Made by a program: the position numbers and the translations under genes
Shown: in pieces, positions 1 through 9,358 of the stretch
How the letters are laid out: every line of letters begins with the position of its first letter
How positions within the stretch are numbered: the first letter of the stretch is position 1
Notes under the pieces: generated by a model
Told to the model about the DNA's origin: nothing
Databases searched by the model: none
The model's input: only the letters and a program-made list of their open reading frames with translations
DNA from: Capillibacterium thermochitinicola
Lineage (GTDB): Bacteria; Bacillota; UBA4882; UBA10575
Direction of reading: 5' to 3'
NCBI RefSeq assembly: GCF_013664685.1
Contig: NZ_JAAKDE010000003.1
Location: 1 to 64,000, forward strand
Length of the DNA stretch: 64,000 bases

Positions 1-154
1 CGAAACTGTGATCCATCTACAATTCTTGGTAATGAACTTAGAACGAAAGCTCCGGCTTCTTTTTACCCATTTTTGGCGGTCGCCTTTTCGGTTGTCAAAG
101 TTCTTCTTTTCTGTTCCTGCTTGCGTTTTTCAGTAAGCCCTAATTATATTCGAC
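1..154. other. left-edge stretch without an assignable gene
   Basis: This stretch follows the fliG stop codon on the minus strand, where fliH would be expected in a Bacillus-type flagellar operon. I translated the minus strand in three frames and found only short or stop-interrupted peptides with no FliH-like sequence and no convincing ribosome-binding site. fliH may start beyond the left edge. Confidence 0.4.
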
Positions 155-1159
155 TTAAACAATGATCTCATCCTCTCCGCCCCGGGCAATCACAATCTCG
201 CCACTTTCATCAAGCTGTCTGATGCAGTTGACGATCTTCTGTTGCGCTTCTTCCACGTCACGGAGACGGACCGGTCCCATCAGACTCATGTCTTCTTTAA
301 TCATCTCGCGGGCCCGGGATGAAATGTTCTTAAAGATCCGGTTGGTCACCTCTTGACTGGCCGTCTTCAGGGCCAACGCCAAGTCGCGCATGTCAACATC
401 TTTAAGCACACGTTGAATGGAACGGTCATCCAGCGTGACAATGTCTTCAAAGACAAACATCCGTTTCTTAATCTCTTCGGCCAGCTCCGGATTGTCTTCC
501 TCCAGCGCTTCCATGATTGTTTTTTCCGTCCCCCGGTCCACCCGGTTCAAGATGGCAACCGCCGCATCAATTCCACCAGCCAGTGTGAAGTCTTGCATCA
601 CAAAAGAGGACAAACGCTTTTCAAGGACGTGTTCGACTTCTTTGAGCACCTCCGGAGTAGCCCGGTCCATTGTCGCAATTCTCTTCGCCACTTCAACCTG
701 ATCAGCCGGAGCAAGAGACGACAGGATCATCCCCGCCTGTTCCGGATTCAAGTAGGAAAGCACCAAAGCAATGGTCTGGGGGTGCTCGTTCTGAATAAAG
801 TTCGCCAGCTGGCTGGGATCGGTTTTCCGGGCAAAATCAAAGGGACGCACCTGCAGGGAGGAGGTCAGTTTATTCAAAATATCTTGGGCTCTGGTCGGTC
901 CTAAGGCTTTCTCCAGCATTTCCTTGGCGTAATCAATCCCGCCAACGGAAATGTAGTTTTGCGCCAAACAAAGTTCGTAAAACTCGTTCAAAACCTCGTT
1001 CTTAACTTCCGGCTCAATCCGGCGGAGCCCGGCAATCTCCAACGTCAAATCCTCGATCTCATCCTCCCGAAAATGCTTCAGGACACGGGAAGACAACTCG
1101 GAGCCGAGCGAAATTAAGACCACAGCGCATTTTTGCCGACCAGTTAACTGCGTACTCAA
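155..1159 (-). CDS. fliG: flagellar motor switch protein FliG
   Basis: FliG forms part of the C-ring under the MS-ring, where it converts ion flow through the stator into rotation. The 334 residues match the usual family length. The middle-domain EHPQ motif lies near residues 125-128, and the C-terminal torque domain has the expected charged stretch near residues 235-265, with alternating Asp, Arg and Lys. The start is TTG, preceded by a purine-rich AGAGGGGG. It lies 13 bases after fliF, in the order flgB, flgC, fliE, fliF, fliG, so it is very likely co-transcribed with them. Confidence 0.97.
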   Translation of the reverse strand: MSTQLTGRQKCAVVLISLGSELSSRVLKHFREDEIEDLTLEIAGLRRIEPEVKNEVLNEFYELCLAQNYISVGGIDYAKEMLEKALGPTRAQDILNKLTSSLQVRPFDFARKTDPSQLANFIQNEHPQTIALVLSYLNPEQAGMILSSLAPADQVEVAKRIATMDRATPEVLKEVEHVLEKRLSSFVMQDFTLAGGIDAAVAILNRVDRGTEKTIMEALEEDNPELAEEIKKRMFVFEDIVTLDDRSIQRVLKDVDMRDLALALKTASQEVTNRIFKNISSRAREMIKEDMSLMGPVRLRDVEEAQQKIVNCIRQLDESGEIVIARGGEDEIIV

Positions 1160-1172
1160 GACATTTCCCCCT

Positions 1173-2672
1173 CTAATCCTCTGACATCCAAGTCCGTAAG
1201 ATCGCTACCATGTTCTGTGGCTCGGTACGCGCCATTTCCAGAATAAATTCTTCGCGTTCACGCCGCTTCTTGTCTTCCGGACTCAATTCTTCTGCCGCGG
1301 CCGCTTCGCCGGCGGTATCGTCCACCACCAGATCGATGGCCTGTTGTTCCTGTCTTCTTCTTCTCTGCATGCGGATCACCAAATACCAACCTAGCAACGC
1401 CGCGCCGACACCGGCAACAGCCAACACCGGCCAGAGGGAAGCTTGCCGCTCTTTCGGCGTTGTAATCGCATCCGGTTCTTGCGTAAAGAATTCCCGGCTG
1501 AAAACCGTGATCTGGTCACCCCGGGCGGGCAGCGCCCCCACCGTGGCAGCAACCGTCTCCTCGATCTGGGCCACTTCCGCCACGGATAAACGGTGACCGA
1601 TCACCACGCTCGCCGAAATCCGTTCGATGATTGGCCCTTGTTTCAAAAGATGTTCTTCAATTTTGTTAATCTCCGTATTGACAATCCGTTCACTGCGCTC
1701 GTATGTACTTTCCTGTTCCGTCCCACCTAGGCGGTATTGGGTAATATTCGAATCGGTCCCCGGAATTCCGTAGGGCATGATTCCAGTTCCGGTATAGGTT
1801 TCGAAGATCTCCTGTTCACTACGGGGCACACCCCGGTCGCCGTAAATTTCTTTTCGAATTTCCTGATAATCAAAGTTCAGCGTAACATTGACGGTGGCAG
1901 CCACATTATTCAAGCCGTAAACCCGGCCCAAAACCGACTCGATCCGCTGTTTGTACTCCTGCTCCATTCGCTTTTTGTACGCCATCTGTTGTTCGAGCAG
2001 TGAGCCGTCCAAAGCCGAGTTTGTGCGGAGCGCGGCGGTTAAATCATTGGCAAAATTATCGATGATCGTAACCTGTTCCGGCCGCATCCCGGCCACACAG
2101 CCCGCCACAAAGTTTACGATCGCCTGGACTTGGCTCTTACTCAAGATATTGGGCTGCCGCAAATTGAGGGTAATAGAAACGGTCGGCTCCTTCTTTTCAT
2201 CTTCAAAGACCGGAGCCGGCTCTGGCAAGGTGACGATCACCGCCGCATCAATAACACCTTCGATTTGGCGCAACGTACGCCGGATCTCGTCTTGTAACGC
2301 CCGTTGGTAGTTTACGGTATTCAGAAAAGTGGTCGCCCCGAGGCTGCTGCGGTCAAAGATCTCCCAACCGATGATCCCGCCCTTCGGGATCCCCGCCTTC
2401 ATCAGTTCCGCCCGCACCTCTGACGCATTGGCCACATACAACGCGTTGTATTCCTTCCGGTAGGGAATGCCCATCTCCCGGAGGCGCCCGATAATTTCAT
2501 CCTGTTCCGTCTGTTGCAAATTACCGTATAACAACTCATACTCCGGTTTGTTTAAAGTGATCACCAAAATAAGCAGGAGAAGCAAGAACAACATGCCTCC
2601 GGCGAAGATAAGGCGCTTGCGTTTGTCCATGCTTTCCCATATTTGGCGTATTTGTTGAATTAACTCACCCAT
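1173..2672 (-). CDS. fliF: flagellar MS-ring protein FliF
   Basis: FliF builds the membrane-embedded MS-ring on which the flagellar motor and export apparatus assemble. The 499-residue protein has an N-terminal transmembrane helix at about residues 21-40, a long secretin/ring-building region outside the membrane, a second helix near residues 415-435 and a charged cytoplasmic tail that in the family binds FliG. The tail runs directly up to fliG. The start is ATG 24 bases downstream of fliE. Nothing unusual is visible. Confidence 0.97.
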   Translation of the reverse strand: MGELIQQIRQIWESMDKRKRLIFAGGMLFLLLLLILVITLNKPEYELLYGNLQQTEQDEIIGRLREMGIPYRKEYNALYVANASEVRAELMKAGIPKGGIIGWEIFDRSSLGATTFLNTVNYQRALQDEIRRTLRQIEGVIDAAVIVTLPEPAPVFEDEKKEPTVSITLNLRQPNILSKSQVQAIVNFVAGCVAGMRPEQVTIIDNFANDLTAALRTNSALDGSLLEQQMAYKKRMEQEYKQRIESVLGRVYGLNNVAATVNVTLNFDYQEIRKEIYGDRGVPRSEQEIFETYTGTGIMPYGIPGTDSNITQYRLGGTEQESTYERSERIVNTEINKIEEHLLKQGPIIERISASVVIGHRLSVAEVAQIEETVAATVGALPARGDQITVFSREFFTQEPDAITTPKERQASLWPVLAVAGVGAALLGWYLVIRMQRRRRQEQQAIDLVVDDTAGEAAAAEELSPEDKKRREREEFILEMARTEPQNMVAILRTWMSED

Positions 2673-2696
2673 TATCCTTCACATTTCTCCTATCCG

Positions 2697-2990
2697 TTAA
2701 ATAGGCATCCGCATAATCTCTTGATACGCCTCGACAACTTTGTTGCGAATCTCCACCGTAAGCTCAAGGGCAAGGGCTGCTTTTTCCGCAGCGATCGTCG
2801 CCTCATGGATATTTTCCAAAGTCCCCGCCGCCAACTTCCGATCTATCTCTTCCGCTTCCAATTGAAGCTTGTTTACTTCATTAATAAATCCCTTCAGCAA
2901 CTCCTGAAACTCGCCGCTTCCTTCGGCTTTCTTTTGACCGCCGCTCGTTTCCGGTTTTAACGTTAATGTAATGTTTTCGCCAATTCTCAC
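2697..2990 (-). CDS. fliE: flagellar hook-basal body complex protein FliE
   Basis: FliE links the MS-ring to the proximal rod. I chose the GTG at 2990 because GGGAGGTG sits a few bases upstream, and the resulting 97 residues match the family length (about 100). Extending to an upstream ATG would add an unlikely hydrophobic leader. The C-terminal half is helical and rich in Ala, Glu and Lys and ends in a YQEIMRMPI-type tail typical of FliE. It sits between flgC and fliF in the flagellar operon. Confidence 0.93.
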   Translation of the reverse strand: MRIGENITLTLKPETSGGQKKAEGSGEFQELLKGFINEVNKLQLEAEEIDRKLAAGTLENIHEATIAAEKAALALELTVEIRNKVVEAYQEIMRMPI

Positions 2991-3141
2991 GTCTTCACCT
3001 CCCAAATAAGAACAATTTACCAAAAAAAAGAGAAAATACCCACGGTTTAAGTATGGGTATGAAATTGCCAATCCGTTGGCACCTCACACACCTGGTCTTT
3101 CCCTCCGTGGGTCAAATTTAAAATCCCTCTGTAGGGTTTCC

Positions 3142-3558
3142 CTAGCTTCTCCCGATACTAAGCGCGGCTTTAAACACCTCTTTCGACAGGTTAAAAGCGG
3201 TTACATTCGCTTCGTAAGCCCGTCCCGCTTCTATCAGGTTAACCATCTCGTTGACGATATTAACGTTCGGATATAAAACGTAACCGTCGGCATTGGCGTC
3301 GGGATGGGATGGGTCATAAACGGAACGGAATGGCGCTTGGTCATCAGCAATGGCCACAACCCGGACCCCACTGAGGCCGACCTTCCCTTCCGCCATCTGC
3401 AGGTTCTCTGCAAAAACCGGTACCTTCCGCCGGTAGGGCCCCCCTTCCGGCGTACGGGTGGTATTGGCATTGGCGATGTTGGCCGCAATTAAATCCAAAC
3501 GTAACCGTTGCGCCCCTAATGCGGAAGCATTAACATCCATCGCGTGGAACATTCTCAT
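3142..3558 (-). CDS. flgC: flagellar basal-body rod protein FlgC
   Basis: FlgC is one of the proximal rod proteins exported through the flagellar type III apparatus. The 138 residues show the rod-family N-terminal signature with ANIANANT near residues 27-34 and a C-terminal helix with the pattern EMVNLIEAGRAYEANVTAFN, which is shared by rod and hook proteins. The ATG is preceded by GGAGGGAGGAG. It lies 3 bases after flgB, which indicates translational coupling. Confidence 0.96.
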   Translation of the reverse strand: MRMFHAMDVNASALGAQRLRLDLIAANIANANTTRTPEGGPYRRKVPVFAENLQMAEGKVGLSGVRVVAIADDQAPFRSVYDPSHPDANADGYVLYPNVNIVNEMVNLIEAGRAYEANVTAFNLSKEVFKAALSIGRS

Positions 3559-3561
3559 CCG

Positions 3562-3942
3562 TTAACTCCTCCCTCCGATCGCCATCCGCAACCGGCGAAA
3601 CTGGCTGTTCAACTCCTGGGTCAGACTCTGAATATACATGGCGTTCTGCGTCGCCGTAACCATCTCGACTTCGATATCGACCCCGTTTTGGTCCACCCGG
3701 ACAACACCCCAGTCCGTATCGGTAAACTGGGTTTGGTGCGTTGAGCCGGCCAAATGTCGAGGGTGAGTCCGCCGCAACGGAATGCGGTTCTTCTTTTCCG
3801 CTAAAACCTGGGCAAAGTCCAGATCTCGCCTGCGGTAATGGGGCGTATCCGCGTTGGCGATATTATGGTTGAGGATCTTTTGCCTTTCCGCCGCCCACGA
3901 CAAAACGGAGGTTAGTTGTTCGATCGTTTTGTTGGTAACCAA
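3562..3942 (-). CDS. flgB: flagellar basal-body rod protein FlgB
   Basis: FlgB is a proximal rod subunit and the first gene of the flagellar run here. A longer reading frame extends to 4062, but I prefer the TTG at 3942. It is preceded by GGAAGGGTGAGG, gives 126 residues (the family norm is about 130) and places the conserved NHNIANADTPHYRRRDLDF motif at the expected position near the N-terminus. The alternative start would add about 40 residues unlike any rod protein. A terminator separates this gene from codY upstream. Confidence 0.92.
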   Translation of the reverse strand: MVTNKTIEQLTSVLSWAAERQKILNHNIANADTPHYRRRDLDFAQVLAEKKNRIPLRRTHPRHLAGSTHQTQFTDTDWGVVRVDQNGVDIEVEMVTATQNAMYIQSLTQELNSQFRRLRMAIGGRS

Positions 3943-4121
3943 CCACCTCACCCTTCCTGCACAAGTCTGACCATCCTCTACATGATTTATCGGAACTTTT
4001 AGCATAAAGTTTAGCCCTATTTCCCGATTTTGAGTGGAATTCTTCCGCCAAACAGAGAACAATTATAACCAATAAAAGCTTTTTCCTTTATTTCAATTTA
4101 GTTAACTATAATCTAAGATAA

Positions 4122-4151
4122 AAAAAACTGTTGAAAAAGTCAACAGTTTTT
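4122..4151 (-). terminator. rho-independent terminator after codY
   Basis: On the minus strand CTGTTGA pairs with TCAACAG around a short loop, flanked by A and T runs, about 50 bases past the codY stop. It should separate codY transcription from the flagellar genes. Confidence 0.85.
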
Positions 4152-4197
4152 AGCTTTTATTGGTGCGTACCCAGCCACAGGTAAGCAGTATATCATT

Positions 4198-4953
4198 CTA
4201 CATTTTGCTGCGCTTGTTCAACTCTTCAAGGAAATAGGGATTGTTCACTTTCATGTAGGTCCCTTTCATCCCCAGGGAACGGGACTCAACCACCCCGGCA
4301 CTCTCCAGTTTGCGCATGGCATTGACGATCACCGAACGGGTAATCCCAATCCGGTCCGCAATCTTGCTGGCCACCAGGAAACCTTCTTCCCCGCCCAGCT
4401 CCTTAAAGACGTTGACCATCGCCTCCAGTTCCGAATAGGAGAGGGAATCAAGGGCGATCTTGACATTGGTCTTCAACTGCAGATCCGCATCGGCTTGCCC
4501 CGCACTCCTTGCTTTGAGTAAAACCCCGGCCACCAGTGCGGCCGTCTCCGCCAATAAAAGTTCATCCTCCTTAAACTTTTCCCGTCTGGTCAAGATCAGG
4601 TTTCCAACCCGTTCCCCCTCAAACTGGAGCGGGTAGACCGTCATCAGAACATCCTGGGGATGACAGTTTTCCTCACTGAAGAGGCACACTTCCAGAGGAA
4701 GGTCGATAGCCGGTTGGAAGATAAAGGCCAACCTCTGTTGAAACTGGGGATTTAACTTGACCGGCGCGATCTGCTTGGTACAATCTTCCCCTTTACTGCA
4801 GTGGAAGGCAACAATCTCCCCGCCATTATCCACCATGTAAACATTGCTCTGGAGGATCTCACTCAAACTACGCGCTGCTGTCGTCAAATCTTCGGTTGCT
4901 TCTTTTTTCTCCACTAGTGCTCTCATCCGACGAATGTCTTCAAGTTTTCCCAT
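4198..4953 (-). CDS. codY: GTP- and branched-chain-amino-acid-sensing global repressor CodY
   Basis: CodY represses stationary-phase and nutrient-scavenging genes when GTP and branched-chain amino acids are plentiful. At 251 residues it is close to the Bacillus protein (259). The N-terminal half is the GAF sensor domain. The C-terminal winged helix has the recognition region IADRIGITRSVIVNAMRKLE near residues 198-217. It lies 23 bases after hslU, and the order hslV, hslU, codY is the conserved Firmicutes arrangement. I do not see an AATTTTCWGAAAATT-type CodY box in front of the gene. Confidence 0.97.
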   Translation of the reverse strand: MGKLEDIRRMRALVEKKEATEDLTTAARSLSEILQSNVYMVDNGGEIVAFHCSKGEDCTKQIAPVKLNPQFQQRLAFIFQPAIDLPLEVCLFSEENCHPQDVLMTVYPLQFEGERVGNLILTRREKFKEDELLLAETAALVAGVLLKARSAGQADADLQLKTNVKIALDSLSYSELEAMVNVFKELGGEEGFLVASKIADRIGITRSVIVNAMRKLESAGVVESRSLGMKGTYMKVNNPYFLEELNKRSKM

Positions 4954-4976
4954 TTCCTACTCTCCTTCATCTTAAT

Positions 4977-6356
4977 TTACAAAATATAACGACTTAAATC
5001 GGTAGTCTTCAGAATTGGATCCAGCCGTTCGCGCACGAAGTTTTCATCAATCCGGACCGTTTGGCCCTTGTACTCAACAGCCCGGAAAGAGATATCCTCT
5101 AAGACCTGTTCCAAAATGGTGTATAACCGGCGTGCCCCAATATTTTCGTTTTCCTTGTTCAACTGGTAGGCAAGCTCGGCCATGGTTCTGATGGCCTCTT
5201 TGGTAAATTCCAGCTGTAAACCTTCACTTTCTAAAAGTGCTTTTTCTTGCCGTAAAAGCGCATTTTCCGGTTCCACCAGAATCCGTTCGAAATCCTCAAC
5301 CGTCAACGACTCCAGTTCGACCCGGATTGGAAAACGCCCTTGGAACTCGGGAATAAGTTCGGATGGTTTACTAACATGAAAAGCCCCCGCCGCGATGAAG
5401 AGAATATAGTCGGTCTTCACCGGTCCGTATTTTGTCCAAACGGTCGTCCCCTCGACAATGGGGAGAATATCCCGCTGTACCCCTTCCCGGGAAACGTCGG
5501 GCCCGTTTTCACCATAACCGCCGACGATCTTATCGATCTCGTCAATAAAGACGATCCCCGACTCTTCCACGCGGGTGACGGCTTCCCGGTAGACATCATC
5601 CCAGTCGATCAGCTTTTCGGTCTCCTGCTGGGTCAGGATCTCCCGGGCTTCGGCCACGGTCACCTGGCGCAGGCTCACTTTCTTCGGCAGCATCGCGGAG
5701 AAAAATTCTTGCAGCCCTTGGCCAATTTCATCCAAACCGCCAATACCGACCATGCCGGAAGGAACCGGCGGGGTTTCGACCACCTCGATCTGCACCATCT
5801 CGTCTTCCAGTTCGCCCCGGTAGTAGCGTTCGCGAAGCATTTCGAGCCTTCCCTGCTCTTCCGGGTCAGGGGCGGATTGGGTTTTTTCGGGGGCAAAAAC
5901 CCCAAAAAGGTCGAAAGGACCCTTGGCTTGCTTGGGCTTTTCCAGCCCGGCGAGAATCCGTAAAAGCCGGCGCTCGGCATTGGCCCGTGCTTTCTCCCGC
6001 AGAGCCGCGGTTTTTTCCTCCTTGACCATCCGGACGGCGATCTCGGCCAAATCTTTGATGATCGACTCCACGTCCCGCCCGACATAGCCGACCTCGGTAA
6101 ACTTCGTCGCTTCCACCTTAAGGAAGGGTGCATTGACCAAGCGGGCGAGGCGCCGGGCAATCTCCGTCTTCCCGACCCCAGTCGGGCCAATCATCAGAAT
6201 ATTTTTCGGCCGGATCTCATCCCGGAGTTCCGGGGGCAGACTCCGGCGTCGCTGCCGGTTACGGAGGGCGACCGCCACCGCTTTCTTGGCCCGGTGCTGG
6301 CCGATAATGTAGCGGTCAAGTTCAGCAACGATTTGTTGAGGCGTTAAATCGTTCAT
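4977..6356 (-). CDS. hslU: ATP-dependent protease ATPase subunit HslU (ClpY)
   Basis: HslU is the AAA+ unfoldase that feeds substrates into the HslV peptidase ring in the cytoplasm. The 459 residues contain Walker A GPTGVGKT at about 57-64, a Walker B with VFIDEIDK near 270, an inserted charged I-domain between them and the C-terminal tail that in the family docks into HslV (ending SRYIL). It overlaps hslV by 4 bases (ATGA type), so the two subunits are translationally coupled. Confidence 0.97.
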   Translation of the reverse strand: MNDLTPQQIVAELDRYIIGQHRAKKAVAVALRNRQRRRSLPPELRDEIRPKNILMIGPTGVGKTEIARRLARLVNAPFLKVEATKFTEVGYVGRDVESIIKDLAEIAVRMVKEEKTAALREKARANAERRLLRILAGLEKPKQAKGPFDLFGVFAPEKTQSAPDPEEQGRLEMLRERYYRGELEDEMVQIEVVETPPVPSGMVGIGGLDEIGQGLQEFFSAMLPKKVSLRQVTVAEAREILTQQETEKLIDWDDVYREAVTRVEESGIVFIDEIDKIVGGYGENGPDVSREGVQRDILPIVEGTTVWTKYGPVKTDYILFIAAGAFHVSKPSELIPEFQGRFPIRVELESLTVEDFERILVEPENALLRQEKALLESEGLQLEFTKEAIRTMAELAYQLNKENENIGARRLYTILEQVLEDISFRAVEYKGQTVRIDENFVRERLDPILKTTDLSRYIL

Positions 6357-6892
6357 TCTATCCCTCCAAGTTCCTCAAGGCAGATCTGTTCGTTGGTGTA
6401 AACACAGATCCCGGCCGCGATCTTCATGGCTTCAACGGCAATCTCCCCCACCGTCAAAGTGGAATGGGCTTTTAACGCACGGGCTGCGGCCAAGGCGTAA
6501 GGTCCGCCCGAACCAATGGCCGCAATTCCGTCATCGGGTTCGATCACCTCACCGGATCCGCTGATCAGTAAGAGGTTTTTCGGATCGGCCACCAACAACA
6601 ATGCTTCCAACTGGCGCAGGCGCCGGTCGGTCCGCCATTCTTTCGCCGTCTCCACCGCCGCGCGCACCAGTTGCCCGTCATAAGCCTCCAGCTGGCTTTC
6701 GAAGAGGGAAAAAAGGGTAAACGCGTCGGCCACTGCTCCGGCAAAGCCGGCTAGCACCCGATCCTGGTACAAACGGCGGATCTTTTTCGCCCCGTGCTTA
6801 ACCACCGTGTCGCCCATGGTGACCTGACCGTCGCCGGCCATCGCGACCCGTTTTCCGTCGTGAACGGCTAGAACCGTTGTGGCTTTAAACAT
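6353..6892 (-). CDS. hslV: ATP-dependent protease peptidase subunit HslV (ClpQ)
   Basis: HslV is the proteasome-like peptidase of the HslUV complex, an N-terminal threonine hydrolase. The catalytic threonine corresponds to the first Thr of ATTVLAV, so four residues (MFKA) would have to be removed to expose it. GDGQVTMG and the Gly- and Ala-rich core match the family, as do the 179 residues. The ATG follows a very strong GGGGGGGGAGG. It lies between xerC and hslU as in Bacillus (codV, codW/clpQ, clpY, codY). Confidence 0.96.
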   Translation of the reverse strand: MFKATTVLAVHDGKRVAMAGDGQVTMGDTVVKHGAKKIRRLYQDRVLAGFAGAVADAFTLFSLFESQLEAYDGQLVRAAVETAKEWRTDRRLRQLEALLLVADPKNLLLISGSGEVIEPDDGIAAIGSGGPYALAAARALKAHSTLTVGEIAVEAMKIAAGICVYTNEQICLEELGGIE

Positions 6893-7043
6893 CCTCCCCC
6901 CCCCCTTGCCCTTGATTTATTATGCAGCGTAGGCTTTTTGGCTATGAATTGTGTAAATCCGCAAAGAGTAACCCTTCCCTTAATAGTCTGACTTTTTTAA
7001 AGGCCAAGCATGCATCGGATCTCCACCCCAAACGGGCATACCT

Positions 7044-7940
7044 CTACGCCCGGGGATGGGCTTGGTTATAAGCTTTTTTCACTTGGTCGCGGCTGAGATG
7101 GGTATAAATCTGGGTGGTCGAAATATTGACGTGCCCCAGAAGCTCCTGGACGGTCCGGAGGTCGGCCCCGCCCTCCAACAGATGGGTGGCAAAAGAGTGC
7201 CTTAGCGTATGGGGGCTTACCTTCTTCTCCAGCGCCGCCCGGCGCACATAGGCATCTATTAGCCGCCGGACACTCCGGGCGGAAAGCCGGGTGCCGTCTT
7301 TATTCAAAAATACCGCCCGCTCGTCAGGGGTCGCACCCTGCGCTAAATAGAAAGGCCGCCCTTTTTGTAGATAGTCCGCCAGGGCTTTACACCCTTGTCT
7401 TCCTAAAAAGGTCAGCCTTTCTTTCGCACCTTTCCCGTAAACCCGGAGGCAACCGCGTTCCAGGTCAAGATCGCCCAGGTTAAGCCCGGTCAGCTCGCTG
7501 ACCCGGATCCCGGTCCCGTAGAGGACTTCCAAGATCGCCCGGTCCCGCAGTCCTTTGGGCGTATTATCATCAAACCGCAAGAGTTCATTGATCTCGCGCA
7601 CATACAAAAACTCCGGTAATTTCTTCGGGCATTTGGGCGTGCGTAAATTGTGCAATGGGTTTTGGTCGACCACACCCTGTAAAGTCAGGTATTTAAAGAA
7701 AGAGCGCAAAGAAGCAATCTTCCGCGCAATCGTGGTGCGGGCCAGTCCCAGCCCGGATAGGTAGGCAAGATAAGCCCGGACCTCGTTCACCCCCACCTGC
7801 GCCCAGGTACTGAGCTTTTTACCGCGCATAAACTCGACAAACTGGACCAGGTCAATGCGGTAGTTGAGCAGAGTATGAGCCGAGTAGTTTTTTAGCTTGA
7901 TGTAATTAAGATAATTATTCAGAGAATTCTCGAGAAACAG
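7044..7940 (-). CDS. xerC: tyrosine recombinase XerC, probable CTG start
   Basis: XerC resolves chromosome dimers at dif with a partner recombinase. The catalytic set is visible: Arg in GTGIRVSEL, HTLRHSFATHLL, LGHVNISTTQIYTH with the nucleophilic Tyr. The first ATG (7829) would remove most of the core-binding domain, whereas the frame upstream encodes a typical SAM-like domain (NYLNYIKLKNYSAHTLLNYR). An in-frame TGA lies at 7947-7949, so the start must be between 7946 and that domain. CTG at 7938-7940 is best: it follows GAGGTGAG at good spacing and gives 298 residues, the usual family length. Confidence 0.88.
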   Translation of the reverse strand: MFLENSLNNYLNYIKLKNYSAHTLLNYRIDLVQFVEFMRGKKLSTWAQVGVNEVRAYLAYLSGLGLARTTIARKIASLRSFFKYLTLQGVVDQNPLHNLRTPKCPKKLPEFLYVREINELLRFDDNTPKGLRDRAILEVLYGTGIRVSELTGLNLGDLDLERGCLRVYGKGAKERLTFLGRQGCKALADYLQKGRPFYLAQGATPDERAVFLNKDGTRLSARSVRRLIDAYVRRAALEKKVSPHTLRHSFATHLLEGGADLRTVQELLGHVNISTTQIYTHLSRDQVKKAYNQAHPRA

Positions 7941-8041
7941 AAGAGCTCACCTCACTACCATATTAACAATAATAACACAATAGCGTTGATTTTACAAACA
8001 ATATTCCTGCCGAATTTTTGCTTTTTCAATATATTTTCCGG

Positions 8042-9358
8042 TTATTTCCCCTCGTTTCGGAGATAATTTTCGAGCGCACCCAAAGCCCGTTCGGCAAGAG
8101 CGCGGTTTTTCCTCAATTTTTCTTTGATTTTCACGTTTAATGGCGGAAATAACCCGAAATTAATACTCATCGGCTGAAAATGTCGAATTTCGGCGTTGAT
8201 AATATGGTAGAAAAGGGCCCCAACCGCCGTCTCGCGCGGAAAAATCAGGGGCGGTTTTCCTTCCAAAAAGCGGACGATGTTCTTCCCCGCCACCAAACCG
8301 GCGGCGATCGACTCCACGTAGCCCTCCACCCCGATTAACTGGCCCGCCAAAAAGAGGGGCCATCCCCCTTTCCATTGCAACGCGGCCGTGAGCAGCCTTG
8401 GCGCATTGATAAAGGAGTTCCGGTGCATCACCCCGTAACGGACAAACTCCGCCTCGGCCAGACCGGGGATTAGCCGGAAAACGCGCCGCTGTTCCCCCCA
8501 GCGCAGATTGGTTTGGAAGCCGACCATATTGTAGAGGGTTTTTTCCCGGTTCTCGGGGCGCAGTTGCACCACGGCATAAGGCCGTCGCCCGGTGGCCGGA
8601 TCGATCAAACCAACCGGTTTCAGCGGTCCAAAACGCAGGGTATCCTTCCCCCGGGCCGCCAACACCTCCACCGGCATGCAACCTTCAAAGTACCGTTTTT
8701 CCTCGTCTCCCAAATGGGACTGGTGAACTTCGGCCGTGGTCAGGTTTTCCCAGAACAAAGTGTACTCTTCTTCGTTCATGGGACAGTTTAAATACTCCGC
8801 CTCACCCCGGCCGTAACGGGAGGCGGCAAAGATGCGGGTGAAATCAAGGGACTCCCGCGTCACAATCGGGGCCACCGCATCAAAAAAGTAGAAATATTCT
8901 TCACCGAAAAGCTTTTGCAGCCAAGCAGAGAGAGATGGAGAGGTAAGGGGACCGGTGGCCACAACCGCCGGCTGGTCGGAGGGGATGGTGGAGATCTCCT
9001 CCCGGACCACCTTAATCCGGGGGTGTTCTTCAAGACGGGCGGTGACACCCGCCGCGAACCGGTGCCGGTCCACGGCCAGGGCTCCCCCGGCCGGTACTTT
9101 TGTCTCGTCGGCCACGGCCATTAATAACGAGCCCAACCGCCGGAGTTCTTCCTTCAAAAGTCCCGCCGCGTTCTCCAGATTATTTGCCTTTAAGGAATTA
9201 CTGCAGACCAGTTCCGCCAGGAAGGCGGTGGTGTGGGCCGGGGTCATCCGCGCGGGCCGCATTTCGTAAAGGACCACATCGTAACCGGCGCTGGCCACCT
9301 GCCAGGCGGCCTCCGTTCCCGCCAAGCCCCCGCCGACCACCCAGATTGGTTTAGACAT
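8042..9358 (-). CDS. trmFO: methylenetetrahydrofolate--tRNA-(uracil-5-)-methyltransferase TrmFO
   Basis: TrmFO makes ribothymidine at position 54 of tRNA using methylenetetrahydrofolate and FADH2. The 438 residues begin with the FAD-binding Rossmann motif GGGLAGTEAAW (about residues 9-19) and contain the family's CSNSLKANNLENAAGLLKEE stretch near residue 52. The ATG overlaps the end of topA by 8 bases. Neighbourhood and length match the Firmicutes gid gene. Confidence 0.97.
   Translation of the reverse strand: MSKPIWVVGGGLAGTEAAWQVASAGYDVVLYEMRPARMTPAHTTAFLAELVCSNSLKANNLENAAGLLKEELRRLGSLLMAVADETKVPAGGALAVDRHRFAAGVTARLEEHPRIKVVREEISTIPSDQPAVVATGPLTSPSLSAWLQKLFGEEYFYFFDAVAPIVTRESLDFTRIFAASRYGRGEAEYLNCPMNEEEYTLFWENLTTAEVHQSHLGDEEKRYFEGCMPVEVLAARGKDTLRFGPLKPVGLIDPATGRRPYAVVQLRPENREKTLYNMVGFQTNLRWGEQRRVFRLIPGLAEAEFVRYGVMHRNSFINAPRLLTAALQWKGGWPLFLAGQLIGVEGYVESIAAGLVAGKNIVRFLEGKPPLIFPRETAVGALFYHIINAEIRHFQPMSINFGLFPPLNVKIKEKLRKNRALAERALGALENYLRNEGK

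Noticed and set aside
1-154. start of fliH at the left edge
   Set aside because: No frame gives a start codon with a ribosome-binding site and a FliH-like N-terminus. The most promising frame is stopped before any start.
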